A stretch of DNA of 5,130 nt from Lysobacteraceae bacterium (GCA_017990865.1 JAGNNB010000258.1:1-5130), one strand, 5' to 3'. Shown: positions 1-5,130, counted from the stretch's first letter. Notes: generated by a model not told the origin, from the letters alone. A program made the numbers and translations.

Positions 1-135
1 CCGTACATGTTGGCGAACGATGTGCTCGGCGAAGTCGCCGACGGCGACCTCGGCGCACTGCTGCGTCGCGCGGGTTCGCCGCAGGAAGGGTTCGCCCTGT
101 TGTTTTCCAGCCCCGCGTTCCAGTGGAGAGTGTGA
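1..135 (+). CDS. DUF1800 family protein, C-terminal end only
   Basis: This is the end of a gene that begins before the window. Frame 1 is open from base 1 and stops at TGA 133-135, giving 44 residues. They end in FALLFSSPAFQWRV, which resembles the usual DUF1800 ending (a leucine-rich helix, then S-P-x-F-Q-x-R). The next gene encodes a DUF1501 protein, and DUF1800 and DUF1501 genes are very often adjacent in bacteria, which strengthens the call. The biochemical role of DUF1800 proteins is not established; many are exported. The stop overlaps the next start by one base, so the two are very likely one transcript with coupled translation. Only the tail is visible, so signal peptide and domain content cannot be judged. 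The family name rests on a short motif plus context. Confidence 0.75.
   Translation, partial: PYMLANDVLGEVADGDLGALLRRAGSPQEGFALLFSSPAFQWRV
125..130 (+). promoter_or_regulatory. Ribosome binding site for the DUF1501 gene
   Basis: GGAGAG lies inside the end of the DUF1800 coding sequence, four bases before the ATG at 135. It is a good Shine-Dalgarno match with slightly short spacing. It favours ATG 135 over the in-frame GTG at 123, which would lie upstream of this site, and over ATG 198, which has no comparable motif before it. Confidence 0.6.
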
Positions 136-1415
136 TGCGCAACGATCGAAAGACCGACAACACGCTTTCCTCCTCCGTCGAAACGACGACGGCAACGATG
201 CTCGATCCGTCGCGACGCCGTTTTCTCGCGGGTCTCGCCGGTCTCGGCGCGGGCGCGATGCTCACGGTGTATCCGCGGTTCGCTTCGGCCGCTGCCTCCG
301 TCGCCAGCGACGATCGCCGCTTGCTGGTGGTGCTGTTGCGCGGCGCGATGGACGGCTTGCATCTGTTGCCGCCTATCGCCGATCCGGGCTACGCCCGCGC
401 GCGCGGCGCGCTGGCGGTTCCGAATCCGTTGAAGCTCGACGGCAGTTTCGGCCTGCATCCGAAGCTCGCGTTCGCGCACGGCTTGTATGCGCAAAAACAG
501 TTGTTGCCGGTGCTGGCGGTGGCACCGCCGTATCGTCAGCGTTCGCATTTCGATGCGCAGGATTGCCTGGAGAACGGCACCGATCGCCCCGGCGGCGCGC
601 GCGACGGCTGGTTGGGCCGCTGCGTCGGCGCGATGTCTGATGCGCGCGACGCGTCGAGCAAGACGGCGTCGGGTATCGCCATCGCGCAAGTGATGCCGCT
701 GGCGATGCGCGGCGCGGCGAATTCCGAAATCTGGTCGCCGCCATTGCCGCGCGATCTCGATGACGAACTATTGCGCCAGCTTCAGCCGCTGTACGCCGCC
801 GATCCGACGCTCGCCGCGGCGTTCGCCGATGCGATGCAGGCCGATGAGGTCATGCTGGACGGCGATGCGAACGCGGCCGGTGGGAAACGACGCGGTTTGG
901 GCAACGGTTTCGGTTTACCGCAGGCGATGGCCGCGGCCGCGACCTTGATGCAAGGCGCCGACGGCGCGCGCATCGCGTTCGTCGAAGACACCGGCTGGGA
1001 CACGCACCGCGGGCAAGCGGCGGCGCTGGATCGCAAATTCGGCGAACTCGACGCCGGCCTGCGCGCGGTGCGCGACGGCAGCGGCGCGCTGTGGCAGAAG
1101 ACCGTCGTCGTGGTGGTCACCGAATTCGGCCGTACGGTGGCGACCAACGGCAGCGCCGGCACCGATCACGGCGTCGGCGGCAACGCGCTGCTGGCCGGCG
1201 GCGCGGTGCGCGGCGGGCGGATCGCGGGCGATTGGCCGGGGCTGGCGAAAGCGCAATTGCTCGATGGCCGCGATCTGCGTCCGACGACCGACATGCGCGC
1301 GCTGTTCAAAGGCCTGCTGGCCGCGCATCTGCGCATGCCCGAAGCCGCGTTGGAGCGCACGGTGTTCCCGGACAGCACCGCCGTGAAGGCGATGTCGGGG
1401 CTGGTGAACGGCTGA
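135..1415 (+). CDS. DUF1501 family protein with Tat signal peptide
   Basis: A 426-residue protein of the DUF1501 family, which belongs to the alkaline phosphatase/sulfatase-like superfamily; no substrate is known for this member. From ATG 135, a twin-arginine signal (SRRRFL, residues 26-31) is followed by a small hydrophobic stretch and an A-S-A site at about 50-52, so export of the folded protein by Tat is predicted. Family signatures follow: LLRGAMDGL near 67-75, SHFDAQD at 137-143, GWDTH at 287-291, TEFGR at 329-333 and TDHG at 343-346, then DLRPTTD near the C-terminus. The Asp and His residues in GWDTH and TDHG are where metal ligands would be expected in this superfamily; that is inference. 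The start was chosen for the GGAGAG site and the TGATG overlap with the DUF1800 gene. GTG 123 would add four residues. ATG 198 would give a shorter, more typical Tat n-region. Confidence 0.93.
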   Translation: MRNDRKTDNTLSSSVETTTATMLDPSRRRFLAGLAGLGAGAMLTVYPRFASAAASVASDDRRLLVVLLRGAMDGLHLLPPIADPGYARARGALAVPNPLKLDGSFGLHPKLAFAHGLYAQKQLLPVLAVAPPYRQRSHFDAQDCLENGTDRPGGARDGWLGRCVGAMSDARDASSKTASGIAIAQVMPLAMRGAANSEIWSPPLPRDLDDELLRQLQPLYAADPTLAAAFADAMQADEVMLDGDANAAGGKRRGLGNGFGLPQAMAAAATLMQGADGARIAFVEDTGWDTHRGQAAALDRKFGELDAGLRAVRDGSGALWQKTVVVVVTEFGRTVATNGSAGTDHGVGGNALLAGGAVRGGRIAGDWPGLAKAQLLDGRDLRPTTDMRALFKGLLAAHLRMPEAALERTVFPDSTAVKAMSGLVNG

Positions 1416-1550
1416 GCGCTCGAGCGAACCGACGTACGACGCCGCGCCTCGACGACGTGGGCACGTATGTCTTCGGTTGGGTTGTGCGCCCCCGGGCCGG
1501 CCCCATCATGGTCTCGCGGCGATCTTCGCGCCGCGCCATCCTTCATCCGC
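1416..1550 (+). other. Intergenic leader before the DUF4870 gene
   Basis: This stretch separates the DUF1501 stop from the DUF4870 ribosome binding site. No intrinsic terminator with a T-tract follows the DUF1501 gene, so read-through is possible. A 10-bp palindrome, GGGCCGGCCC, lies at 1494-1503. No convincing sigma-70 promoter is visible; the best -10-like hexamer (CATCAT, 1504-1509) has no -35 partner better than 3 of 6 matches. Confidence 0.4.
1515..1535 (+). repeat. Inverted repeat (leader hairpin) upstream of the DUF4870 gene
   Basis: CGCGGCG at 1515-1521 is perfectly complementary to CGCCGCG at 1529-1535, with a 7-base loop. It ends 15 bases before the Shine-Dalgarno sequence and has no T-run after it, so it is not a terminator. 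It could be a 5' leader structure or simply a product of high GC content. Confidence 0.35.
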
Positions 1551-1556
1551 GAGGGG
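1551..1556 (+). promoter_or_regulatory. Ribosome binding site for the DUF4870 gene
   Basis: GAGGGG lies seven bases before ATG 1564. It decides the start: the same frame is open further upstream to an ATG at 1477, but this site fits only the ATG at 1564, where protein similarity to the family also begins. Confidence 0.65.
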
Positions 1557-1563
1557 TTACGCC

Positions 1564-2025
1564 ATGACCAGTACCGACCTCAACACCGATTTCCACGCAG
1601 ACGCCGAGCAAACGCCCGTCGTCGCGCCTTCGGCCCCCGCCGATGCCAGCGTCGGCCCCAGCGCGAGCGATCGCCAGATGGCGTCCGCGGCGCATTTGGT
1701 GGCCTTGCTCGCCGCCTTGGTGACCAGTTGGTTCGCGGGGATCGCCGGTGTCGTCGGCGCGCTGATCGTCTGGTTCGCCGTCCGCGACCGCTCGCCGTTC
1801 GCCGCCGAACACGCCCGCGAAGCGCTCAACTTCAACCTCAGCATGTTCATCTACGCGATCGCCACGGTGGTCTTGGTGGTGTTCACGCTGGGCCTGGGGC
1901 TGGTGATCGCGATTCCGCTGTGGATCGTGCTGGCGCTGGTCTGGATCGTCTGCACCATCGTCGCCGCGTACAAAGCCTTCGATGGCCAGACCTATCGTTA
2001 TCCGCTGACCATGCGTTTCGTCTGA
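1564..2025 (+). CDS. DUF4870 domain-containing small membrane protein
   Basis: A 153-residue predicted inner-membrane protein. Residues 1-38 are a polar tail rich in Ala, Pro, Ser and Asp, probably disordered. The DUF4870 core follows: SAAHLVALLA at 41-50 opens the first membrane segment (about 43-73, helix, short turn, helix), then the conserved loop DRSPFAAEHAREALNFNLS at 75-93, then hydrophobic segments at about 94-117 and 119-137. The C-terminus ends in YRYPLTMRFV, close to the family ending. The AHL motif and the H-A-R-E-A-L-N-F signature identify the family; its function is unknown. The gene has its own ribosome binding site and is followed by a strong terminator. Its stop TGA (2023-2025) falls within a 17-bp tandem duplication. 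Without the second copy the frame would end in MRFVR at TAG 2043-2045, so the present protein appears one residue shorter than its likely ancestor. Confidence 0.9.
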   Translation: MTSTDLNTDFHADAEQTPVVAPSAPADASVGPSASDRQMASAAHLVALLAALVTSWFAGIAGVVGALIVWFAVRDRSPFAAEHAREALNFNLSMFIYAIATVVLVVFTLGLGLVIAIPLWIVLALVWIVCTIVAAYKAFDGQTYRYPLTMRFV

Positions 2026-2038
2026 TCATGCGTTTCGT
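2005..2038 (+). repeat. 17-bp tandem duplication across the DUF4870 stop codon
   Basis: CTGACCATGCGTTTCGT (2005-2021) is followed directly by CTGATCATGCGTTTCGT (2022-2038), 16 of 17 bases identical. Because 17 is not a multiple of three, the second copy is out of frame, and its first bases supply the TGA stop at 2023-2025. The second copy itself reads MRFVR followed by TAG, which looks like the former gene end. Confidence 0.85.
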
Positions 2039-2050
2039 GCGATAGCGCGG

Positions 2051-2066
2051 GGGGCCTCAGGGCTCC
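2051..2066 (+). repeat. Small GC-rich hairpin in the 3' UTR of the DUF4870 gene
   Basis: GGGGCC (2051-2056) pairs with GGCTCC (2061-2066) with one G-T wobble and a TCAG loop. Flanking AGCG (2044-2047) and CGCT (2066-2069) offer alternative pairing. No T-run follows, so it is at most an accessory structure ahead of the real terminator. Confidence 0.35.
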
Positions 2067-2083
2067 GCTGCGATCGAACTGCG

Positions 2084-2115
2084 CGACGGGTCGGTTTCCG
2101 GCCCGTCGTTTTTTT
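2084..2115 (+). terminator. Intrinsic (rho-independent) terminator after the DUF4870 gene
   Basis: CGACGGGTCGG (2084-2094) pairs with CCGGCCCGTCG (2098-2108) around a TTT loop. This 11-bp stem contains one T-G wobble and is followed at once by seven T residues (2109-2115). The T-tract is on the plus strand, so it ends the rightward transcript. There is no matching T-run for the opposite direction, so it should not serve ispA. Confidence 0.9.
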
Positions 2116-2221
2116 CGACGAAATCGCATCCGTTCGGGCCGATGCGTTTCGACGATTCGATGCGTCTCGATCGATCGGCCTCAAGCGATCTGCCTAACCG
2201 ATCCGCTTTTATCGAAGGCGC
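2116..2221. other. Convergent intergenic region with a repeated 10-mer
   Basis: This gap separates the plus-strand terminator from the ispA stop. The 10-mer ATGCGTTTCG at 2142-2151 is the same as in both copies of the stop-codon duplication (2011-2020 and 2028-2037). A near copy, ATGCGTCTCG, follows at 2160-2169, so 2141-2176 looks like a decayed tandem of about 18 bp. A 7-bp inverted repeat, GGCCGAT (2137-2143) and ATCGGCC (2174-2180), encloses this block. No T-tract terminator for the leftward ispA transcript is visible. Confidence 0.5.
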
Positions 2222-3154
2222 TCAGCGATCCCGCTCGACGACCTGCCGCGCCAATTCGGCGAGGAATCCATTGCGTTCGCCGAAACCGGCGATGGCCTCG
2301 TGCATCGTGACGGCGAGTTCCGCGAGCCGCGCGCGCGAACCGTCGATGCCGAGCAGGGCGGGGAAAGTGGCTTTGTTCTGCGCGGCGTCCTTACCCGCGG
2401 TTTTGCCGAGTGTCGCGCTATCGGCTTCCACATCCAGCAGATCGTCGCGAATCTGAAACGCGAGGCCGAGCGCGTCGGCGTAGCGGTCCAGCGCTGCGCG
2501 CGCATCGGCGGGCGCTTGCGCGGCGATCGCGCCGAAGCGCACCGCGGCGCGCAGCAGAGCGCCGGTTTTCAGCGCATGCAGGCGTTGCAGATCGGCGAGC
2601 GCGATGGCGCCGCCGCGACCGGTGGCTTCGATATCGAGCGCCTGGCCGCCGCACATACCGGCGATGCCGGAGGCCTGCGCGAGTTCGGCGACCAGCGCGA
2701 TGCGCGTGTCGGCGGGCAGCGGCGCTTCGCTCAGCGTTTGGAACGCGAGCGTTTGCAGCGCATCGCCGGCCAGGATCGCGGTGGCTTCGTCGAAGGCGAT
2801 ATGCACGGTGGGTTGCCCGCGACGCAGGGCGTCGTCGTCCATCGCAGGCAAGTCGTCGTGGACCAGCGAATAGGCGTGGATCAGTTCGACGGCGACGGCG
2901 GGCGCGTCGAGACTGTCTTCGTCCGCGCCGAGCAGCGCGCCAGTCGCGTAGACCAGCAAGGGCCGCATGCGTTTGCCGCCGAGCAAGGCGGCGTGACGCA
3001 TCGCGGCGAGCAAGCGTTGGTTCTCGGGCGTCCGAGAGAGGGCGGCATCGAGCGTGGACGCGATGGCCATATCGACGCGTCGGCGCCAGTGCGCCAGCGA
3101 TGCGGCCACCGCAGTTTCGGTCACCGCCGATTCGGTCACGGCCGTGTCAGGCAT
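2222..3154 (-). CDS. ispA: Farnesyl diphosphate synthase (IspA)
   Basis: A 310-residue trans-isoprenyl diphosphate synthase. It condenses dimethylallyl or geranyl diphosphate with isopentenyl diphosphate to make C15 farnesyl diphosphate, the cytosolic precursor of ubiquinone side chains, undecaprenyl phosphate and related lipids. Motifs in order are GGKRMRP (59-65), the first Asp-rich motif DDLPAMD (100-106) followed by RR (111-112), [10 protein letters not shown] (129-138), GGQALD (169-174), KTG (196-198), the second Asp-rich motif DDLLD (237-241), and GKTAGKD with a downstream NK (250-261). The first Asp-rich motif carries the two-residue insert, and Tyr95 sits five residues before it; both favour a C15 product in bacterial enzymes. 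E. coli IspA has 299 residues. The start overlaps the xseB stop by eight bases (ATGCCTGA) with no clear Shine-Dalgarno site, so translational coupling is likely. Residues 5-19 are three pentapeptide repeats with in-frame GTG codons, so the true start could be somewhat downstream. Confidence 0.96.
   Translation of the reverse strand: MPDTAVTESAVTETAVAASLAHWRRRVDMAIASTLDAALSRTPENQRLLAAMRHAALLGGKRMRPLLVYATGALLGADEDSLDAPAVAVELIHAYSLVHDDLPAMDDDALRRGQPTVHIAFDEATAILAGDALQTLAFQTLSEAPLPADTRIALVAELAQASGIAGMCGGQALDIEATGRGGAIALADLQRLHALKTGALLRAAVRFGAIAAQAPADARAALDRYADALGLAFQIRDDLLDVEADSATLGKTAGKDAAQNKATFPALLGIDGSRARLAELAVTMHEAIAGFGERNGFLAELARQVVERDR
3098..3142 (-). repeat. Three degenerate 15-bp repeats at the 5' end of ispA
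   Basis: Codons 5-19 of ispA encode [10 protein letters not shown] and AVAAS in succession. The 15-base units are similar at nucleotide level as well, the third being more diverged. The repeats precede the first recognisable family sequence (LAHWRRR, residue 20 on) and look like a small in-frame expansion. Confidence 0.65.
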
Positions 3155-3407
3155 CGTCGCCGAAGGGCTGCGCGCCTTCGGGACGTTCGGGGTCGCTGAG
3201 CAGCCGCACCCGCAGTTCGGCTTGTTCCAACGCTTGTTGGCAGCGTCGGTACAGACCGACGCCGCGCTCGTAGGCGGCGAGCGAGTCTTCCAGGCTCAGT
3301 TGACCTTGTTCCATCCGTTCCACCAAGGCTTCGAGCGCATCCAGCGAGGCTTCGAAGTCCGGTGCGGTCGTTGCGGCATCGGCGGCGGGCGCGGTCTTTT
3401 TGCTCAT
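3147..3407 (-). CDS. xseB: Exodeoxyribonuclease VII small subunit (XseB)
   Basis: An 86-residue small subunit of exonuclease VII. Several copies bind the large catalytic subunit XseA (not in this window) to form the cytoplasmic enzyme that degrades single-stranded DNA from both ends. The family core is clear: [20 protein letters not shown] at 17-36, then [20 protein letters not shown] at 37-56, two helices of a predicted coiled hairpin. E. coli XseB has 80 residues. The first 16 residues are an Ala/Thr/Lys-rich tail, and the last 16 are acidic and probably disordered. ATG 3407 is favoured because MSKK is a common beginning for the family. There is no good Shine-Dalgarno site before it. The start shares four bases (ATGA) with the stop of a 12-codon mini-ORF. 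The stop overlaps ispA by eight bases; the xseB-ispA order is conserved in gammaproteobacteria. Confidence 0.95.
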   Translation of the reverse strand: MSKKTAPAADAATTAPDFEASLDALEALVERMEQGQLSLEDSLAAYERGVGLYRRCQQALEQAELRVRLLSDPERPEGAQPFGDDA

Positions 3408-3442
3408 GCGCCAAGTGTAGAACGCGAAGCGAGGATTTTCAT
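3404..3442 (-). other. Possible 12-codon leader ORF overlapping the xseB start
   Basis: In the gap between tilS and xseB, an ATG at 3442-3440 opens a short frame, [12 protein letters not shown], whose TGA (3406-3404) overlaps the xseB ATG as ATGA. This is the usual geometry for translational coupling and could explain the lack of a ribosome binding site at xseB. No Shine-Dalgarno motif precedes the mini-ORF itself, and so short a frame can arise by chance. Confidence 0.2.
3414..3442 (-). promoter_or_regulatory. Weak sigma-70-like promoter candidate before xseB
   Basis: On the minus strand ATGAAA (3442-3437) and TACACT (3419-3414) each match 4 of 6 consensus bases of the -35 and -10 boxes, separated by exactly 17 bases. 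Transcription would begin about seven bases later, at or next to the A of the xseB ATG (3407), giving a leaderless or nearly leaderless message. The A/T content here is higher than in the surrounding coding DNA. Chance matches at this level are common. Confidence 0.25.
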
Positions 3443-3452
3443 GCGCGGAGGC

Positions 3453-4814
3453 TCATGCGTCGCGCGATGCGGCCGCGTCGTCTTCGCGCAGCCAGCGCAA
3501 TTCGGCGTTCGCGGCCCGCAACCAGGCGTCGAGTGCGGCCGAGACGATGCGATCGCCGGCCGCCAGGGTCTCGCCGTCGAGCGCGTCGATCACCGGCATC
3601 CGAGCGCGTTCCCACGGCGGAATATCGGCGTCCTGCAGCAGATGTTTCAGCGCGTGACGATGCGTTCGGCCCGGCAGGCGAATCCGCTCGCCGCCGCGCC
3701 GCGCGCGGACGCGCAGCGACCAGGGCAGGGAAGCGGTATCGAAATCGGCGTTGGCGAGCGCGAGACGGTCGCCGTTCGGCAAGGTCAGCGGCGCGCGGCC
3801 GTCCCATTCGACCGACCAATCCGGCGGTAGCGCGTCGCCCGCCAGCGCGGCATCGTCGAAGGCGTAAAGCGCGTCGTGCCACACCGCGATGCGCGCGCCG
3901 TGCCAAGCGAAGACCGGCGAACGATCGTTCGCGCACGGCAGCAGATCGCGTTCGATCCGCGCCACGCCTTCGGCCGGTAGCGGCGGCAGGCCGCGGGTTT
4001 CGACCCAGCGCCGCAAGACTCGCGCGCGTCTTTCCGGGGCGAGCGTCGACAGCGCGCGTCGCGACAGCGCTTCGTCGTGTCGACCGGCGCGCGCTTGCGT
4101 CAGCGCCGCGTCGTCGCCTTCGATCAACAGATCCGACGCCTCCGCCGACAACGTCGCCGCGCGGGCGAGGGCGACATCGGCCTGCGGCCAGCGTTTGCGC
4201 AGCAACGGCAATACGCGATGGCGCAGCCAGTTGCGATCGATCGATTCGTCGCGATTGCTCGGATCTTCGATCCACTGCAGTCCTTCGCGCTCGGCGTAGG
4301 CGAGCAAGGCGGATCGCGGTACGTCCAGCAGCGGGCGCCACATCCAGCCCGACGCGAACGCGCGCCAAGGCCGCATGGCCGCCAGACCGTCCGGCCCGGA
4401 GGCGCGCAGCGCGCGCAGCAGAAAGGTCTCGGCTTGGTCGTCGCGATGTTGCGCCAACGCCAGCACCTCGCCGGCGGCCAGCGCTTCGGCGAAGGCCACG
4501 CGTCGCGCGCGCCGCGCGGAGGCTTCGGGGCCCAGTCCGCTGTCGCGCGGTACGGCGACGGTGATTGTGCGGCAGTCGATACCGAGCGCAGCGCACACCA
4601 TCCGCGCATGTTCGGCCCAGCGCGCCGCGTCCGGATGAAGGCCGTGATCGATATGCACGGCGCGCAGACCGTGCGCGCGCATCGCGGGATCGGCGGCGAG
4701 CCGATGCAGCAGGACCGTCGAATCCAGTCCGCCGCTGAAGCCGACCACGACCGGCGCCGAGGCGGCCTCGGCCGGGCGCGGTCGCCATGTCAACGGGGCG
4801 TTCGCTTGTCGCAT
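3453..4814 (-). CDS. tilS: tRNA(Ile)-lysidine synthetase (TilS)
   Basis: A 453-residue enzyme that uses ATP and lysine to convert the wobble cytidine of tRNA-Ile (CAU anticodon) into lysidine, allowing AUA decoding and isoleucine charging. It is cytosolic and generally essential. The N-terminal PP-loop ATPase domain shows SGGLDST (27-33), the HIDHGL segment (54-59), ARRARRVAF (100-108), QHRDDQAET (122-130) and EDPSNRDE (183-190) followed by RNWLRH (194-199). A middle tRNA-binding region covers roughly 210-310. The TilS C-terminal domain starts near 368 (RVRARRGGERIRL) and includes a HALKHLLQDADIPPWER segment at about 387-403. E. coli TilS has 432 residues, so this is full length. A TAG lies in frame three codons upstream, so ATG 4814 is the furthest possible start; no strong Shine-Dalgarno site is seen. 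The Tyr usual in the AR..RY motif is Arg here. It follows the TPR gene after 77 bp and precedes xseB by 45 bp. Confidence 0.96.
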   Translation of the reverse strand: MRQANAPLTWRPRPAEAASAPVVVGFSGGLDSTVLLHRLAADPAMRAHGLRAVHIDHGLHPDAARWAEHARMVCAALGIDCRTITVAVPRDSGLGPEASARRARRVAFAEALAAGEVLALAQHRDDQAETFLLRALRASGPDGLAAMRPWRAFASGWMWRPLLDVPRSALLAYAEREGLQWIEDPSNRDESIDRNWLRHRVLPLLRKRWPQADVALARAATLSAEASDLLIEGDDAALTQARAGRHDEALSRRALSTLAPERRARVLRRWVETRGLPPLPAEGVARIERDLLPCANDRSPVFAWHGARIAVWHDALYAFDDAALAGDALPPDWSVEWDGRAPLTLPNGDRLALANADFDTASLPWSLRVRARRGGERIRLPGRTHRHALKHLLQDADIPPWERARMPVIDALDGETLAAGDRIVSAALDAWLRAANAELRWLREDDAAASRDA

Positions 4815-4891
4815 CCGCGCATGCTACCCGTGCGGGTCGCTGCGCGTGCGCCGGTGGCGCAAGGCGCCGTCGATGAAGCTCGCGCGCCCCT
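4815..4891 (-). other. Intergenic gap between the TPR gene and tilS
   Basis: This 77-bp, GC-rich gap contains a 5-bp hairpin at 4856-4868 (GGCGC, AAG loop, GCGCC) but no T-run, so it is not a convincing terminator. No promoter with reasonable -35 and -10 boxes is visible. The two genes may therefore be on one transcript. Confidence 0.35.
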
Positions 4892-5130
4892 TCAAACCGC
4901 CGTTTCGCGGCGCGCGATGTCGATCCACTCGCGTTGTTCGCGTTGGTAGTAGCTCGGCGCGACCTTCGCGCGCTTGAGCACTTCGGCGAAGACTTGCGCG
5001 GCCTTCTCGGTTTGGCCGTCGCGCTTGAGCAGCATCGCGTAACGCACGCGCGCTTCCTCGCCGGTGAACCCCTGCGCGACCGTTTCGTATTCGTGCAGCG
5101 CGCCGGCGATGTCGCCGGCCGCTTCGGTGC
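4892..5130 (-). CDS. TPR-repeat protein, C-terminal 78 residues
   Basis: The frame is open from the window edge (two bases of a split codon, then ACC) to TGA 4894-4892. The 78 residues begin TEAAGDIAGALHEYETVAQG, continue with EEARVRYAMLLKRDGQTEKAAQVFAEVLKRA, and end YYQREQREWIDIARRETAV. The alternating helices with small and aromatic residues (A-L-x-x-Y, then R-Y-A-x-L-L-x-x-x-G, then A-x-x-V-F) are typical of tetratricopeptide repeats. The R-E-W-I-D-I-A-R-R-E ending resembles proteobacterial TPR proteins that carry an N-terminal membrane segment of the phospholipase D nuclease N-terminal type. That last assignment is from memory and the N-terminus is outside the window. A scaffold role is likely, but the partner is unknown. 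The gene runs in the same direction as tilS. Confidence 0.75.
   Translation of the reverse strand, partial: TEAAGDIAGALHEYETVAQGFTGEEARVRYAMLLKRDGQTEKAAQVFAEVLKRAKVAPSYYQREQREWIDIARRETAV

Noticed and set aside
20..640. 206-codon plus-strand ORF over the DUF1800/DUF1501 junction
   Set aside because: It is out of frame with both supported genes and Arg-rich, without recognisable motifs.
1482..1509. Promoter for the DUF4870 gene (TTGTGC and CATCAT, 16-bp spacing)
   Set aside because: The -35 matches only 3 of 6 bases and the spacer is extremely GC-rich; not distinguishable from chance.
1477..1563. Upstream extension of the DUF4870 protein to ATG 1477
   Set aside because: The added 29 residues are rich in Pro, Arg and His, with no family similarity; GAGGGG at 1551-1556 points to ATG 1564.
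2137..2180. Terminator for ispA formed by the GGCCGAT/ATCGGCC inverted repeat
   Set aside because: The loop is 30 bases and no T-run follows in the leftward direction; kept only as a repeat observation.
2300..3199. 299-codon plus-strand ORF opposite ispA
   Set aside because: It is antisense to a gene with full prenyl synthase motifs; its Gly/Arg/Gln-rich composition matches a reverse-strand shadow.
3362..4564. 400-codon plus-strand ORF opposite tilS and a 449-codon minus-strand ORF (3439-4788) in another frame
   Set aside because: Both are extremely Arg/Ala-rich with no domain pattern, as expected of GC-rich DNA read out of frame. TilS in the same interval has all family motifs.
4856..4868. 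Terminator between the TPR gene and tilS
   Set aside because: The stem is only 5 bp and has no T-tract on either side.
1..5130. CRISPR arrays, insertion sequences, tRNA or rRNA genes, toxin-antitoxin or phage genes
   Set aside because: No regularly spaced repeats, no transposase or terminal inverted repeats, no cloverleaf-like sequence, and nearly all coding space is accounted for by the genes listed.

Overview
The window is dense, GC-rich bacterial chromosome with short intergenic gaps and no sign of mobile DNA. The codon use, the protein sequences and the gene content (TilS, XseB and IspA next to a TPR protein, plus a DUF1800/DUF1501 pair) suggest a gammaproteobacterium of the Xanthomonadaceae/Lysobacteraceae type. 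That placement is from familiarity with these families, not from a search.

Left part, plus strand (1-2115): the last 44 codons of a DUF1800 protein run into a DUF1501 protein with a twin-arginine signal; stop and start share one base (TGATG). A 148-bp gap with a small leader hairpin follows. Next is a small DUF4870 membrane protein with a good ribosome binding site. Its stop codon lies inside a 17-bp near-perfect tandem duplication, and a strong intrinsic terminator closes this side at 2084-2115.

Right part, minus strand (5130 down to 2222): a TPR protein truncated by the window edge, then tilS (tRNA-Ile lysidine synthetase), xseB (exonuclease VII small subunit) and ispA (farnesyl diphosphate synthase). 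All point the same way and are closely spaced: gaps of 77 and 45 bp, then an 8-bp overlap between xseB and ispA. They are probably co-transcribed, at least xseB with ispA. The xseB-ispA pairing is a conserved arrangement in gammaproteobacteria. The dxs gene that follows ispA in E. coli does not follow it here; instead ispA converges on the DUF4870 gene.

The genes mix a conserved but poorly understood exported pair (DUF1800/DUF1501) with housekeeping functions: AUA decoding, DNA repair and isoprenoid precursor synthesis. I see no evidence of a new defence, mobile or biosynthetic system. The points worth a second look are small: the stop-codon duplication, a repeated 10-mer in the convergent intergenic region, a pentapeptide-repeat extension at the IspA N-terminus, and the tilS-xseB junction, where a short ORF overlaps the xseB start and a weak promoter would give a leaderless transcript.
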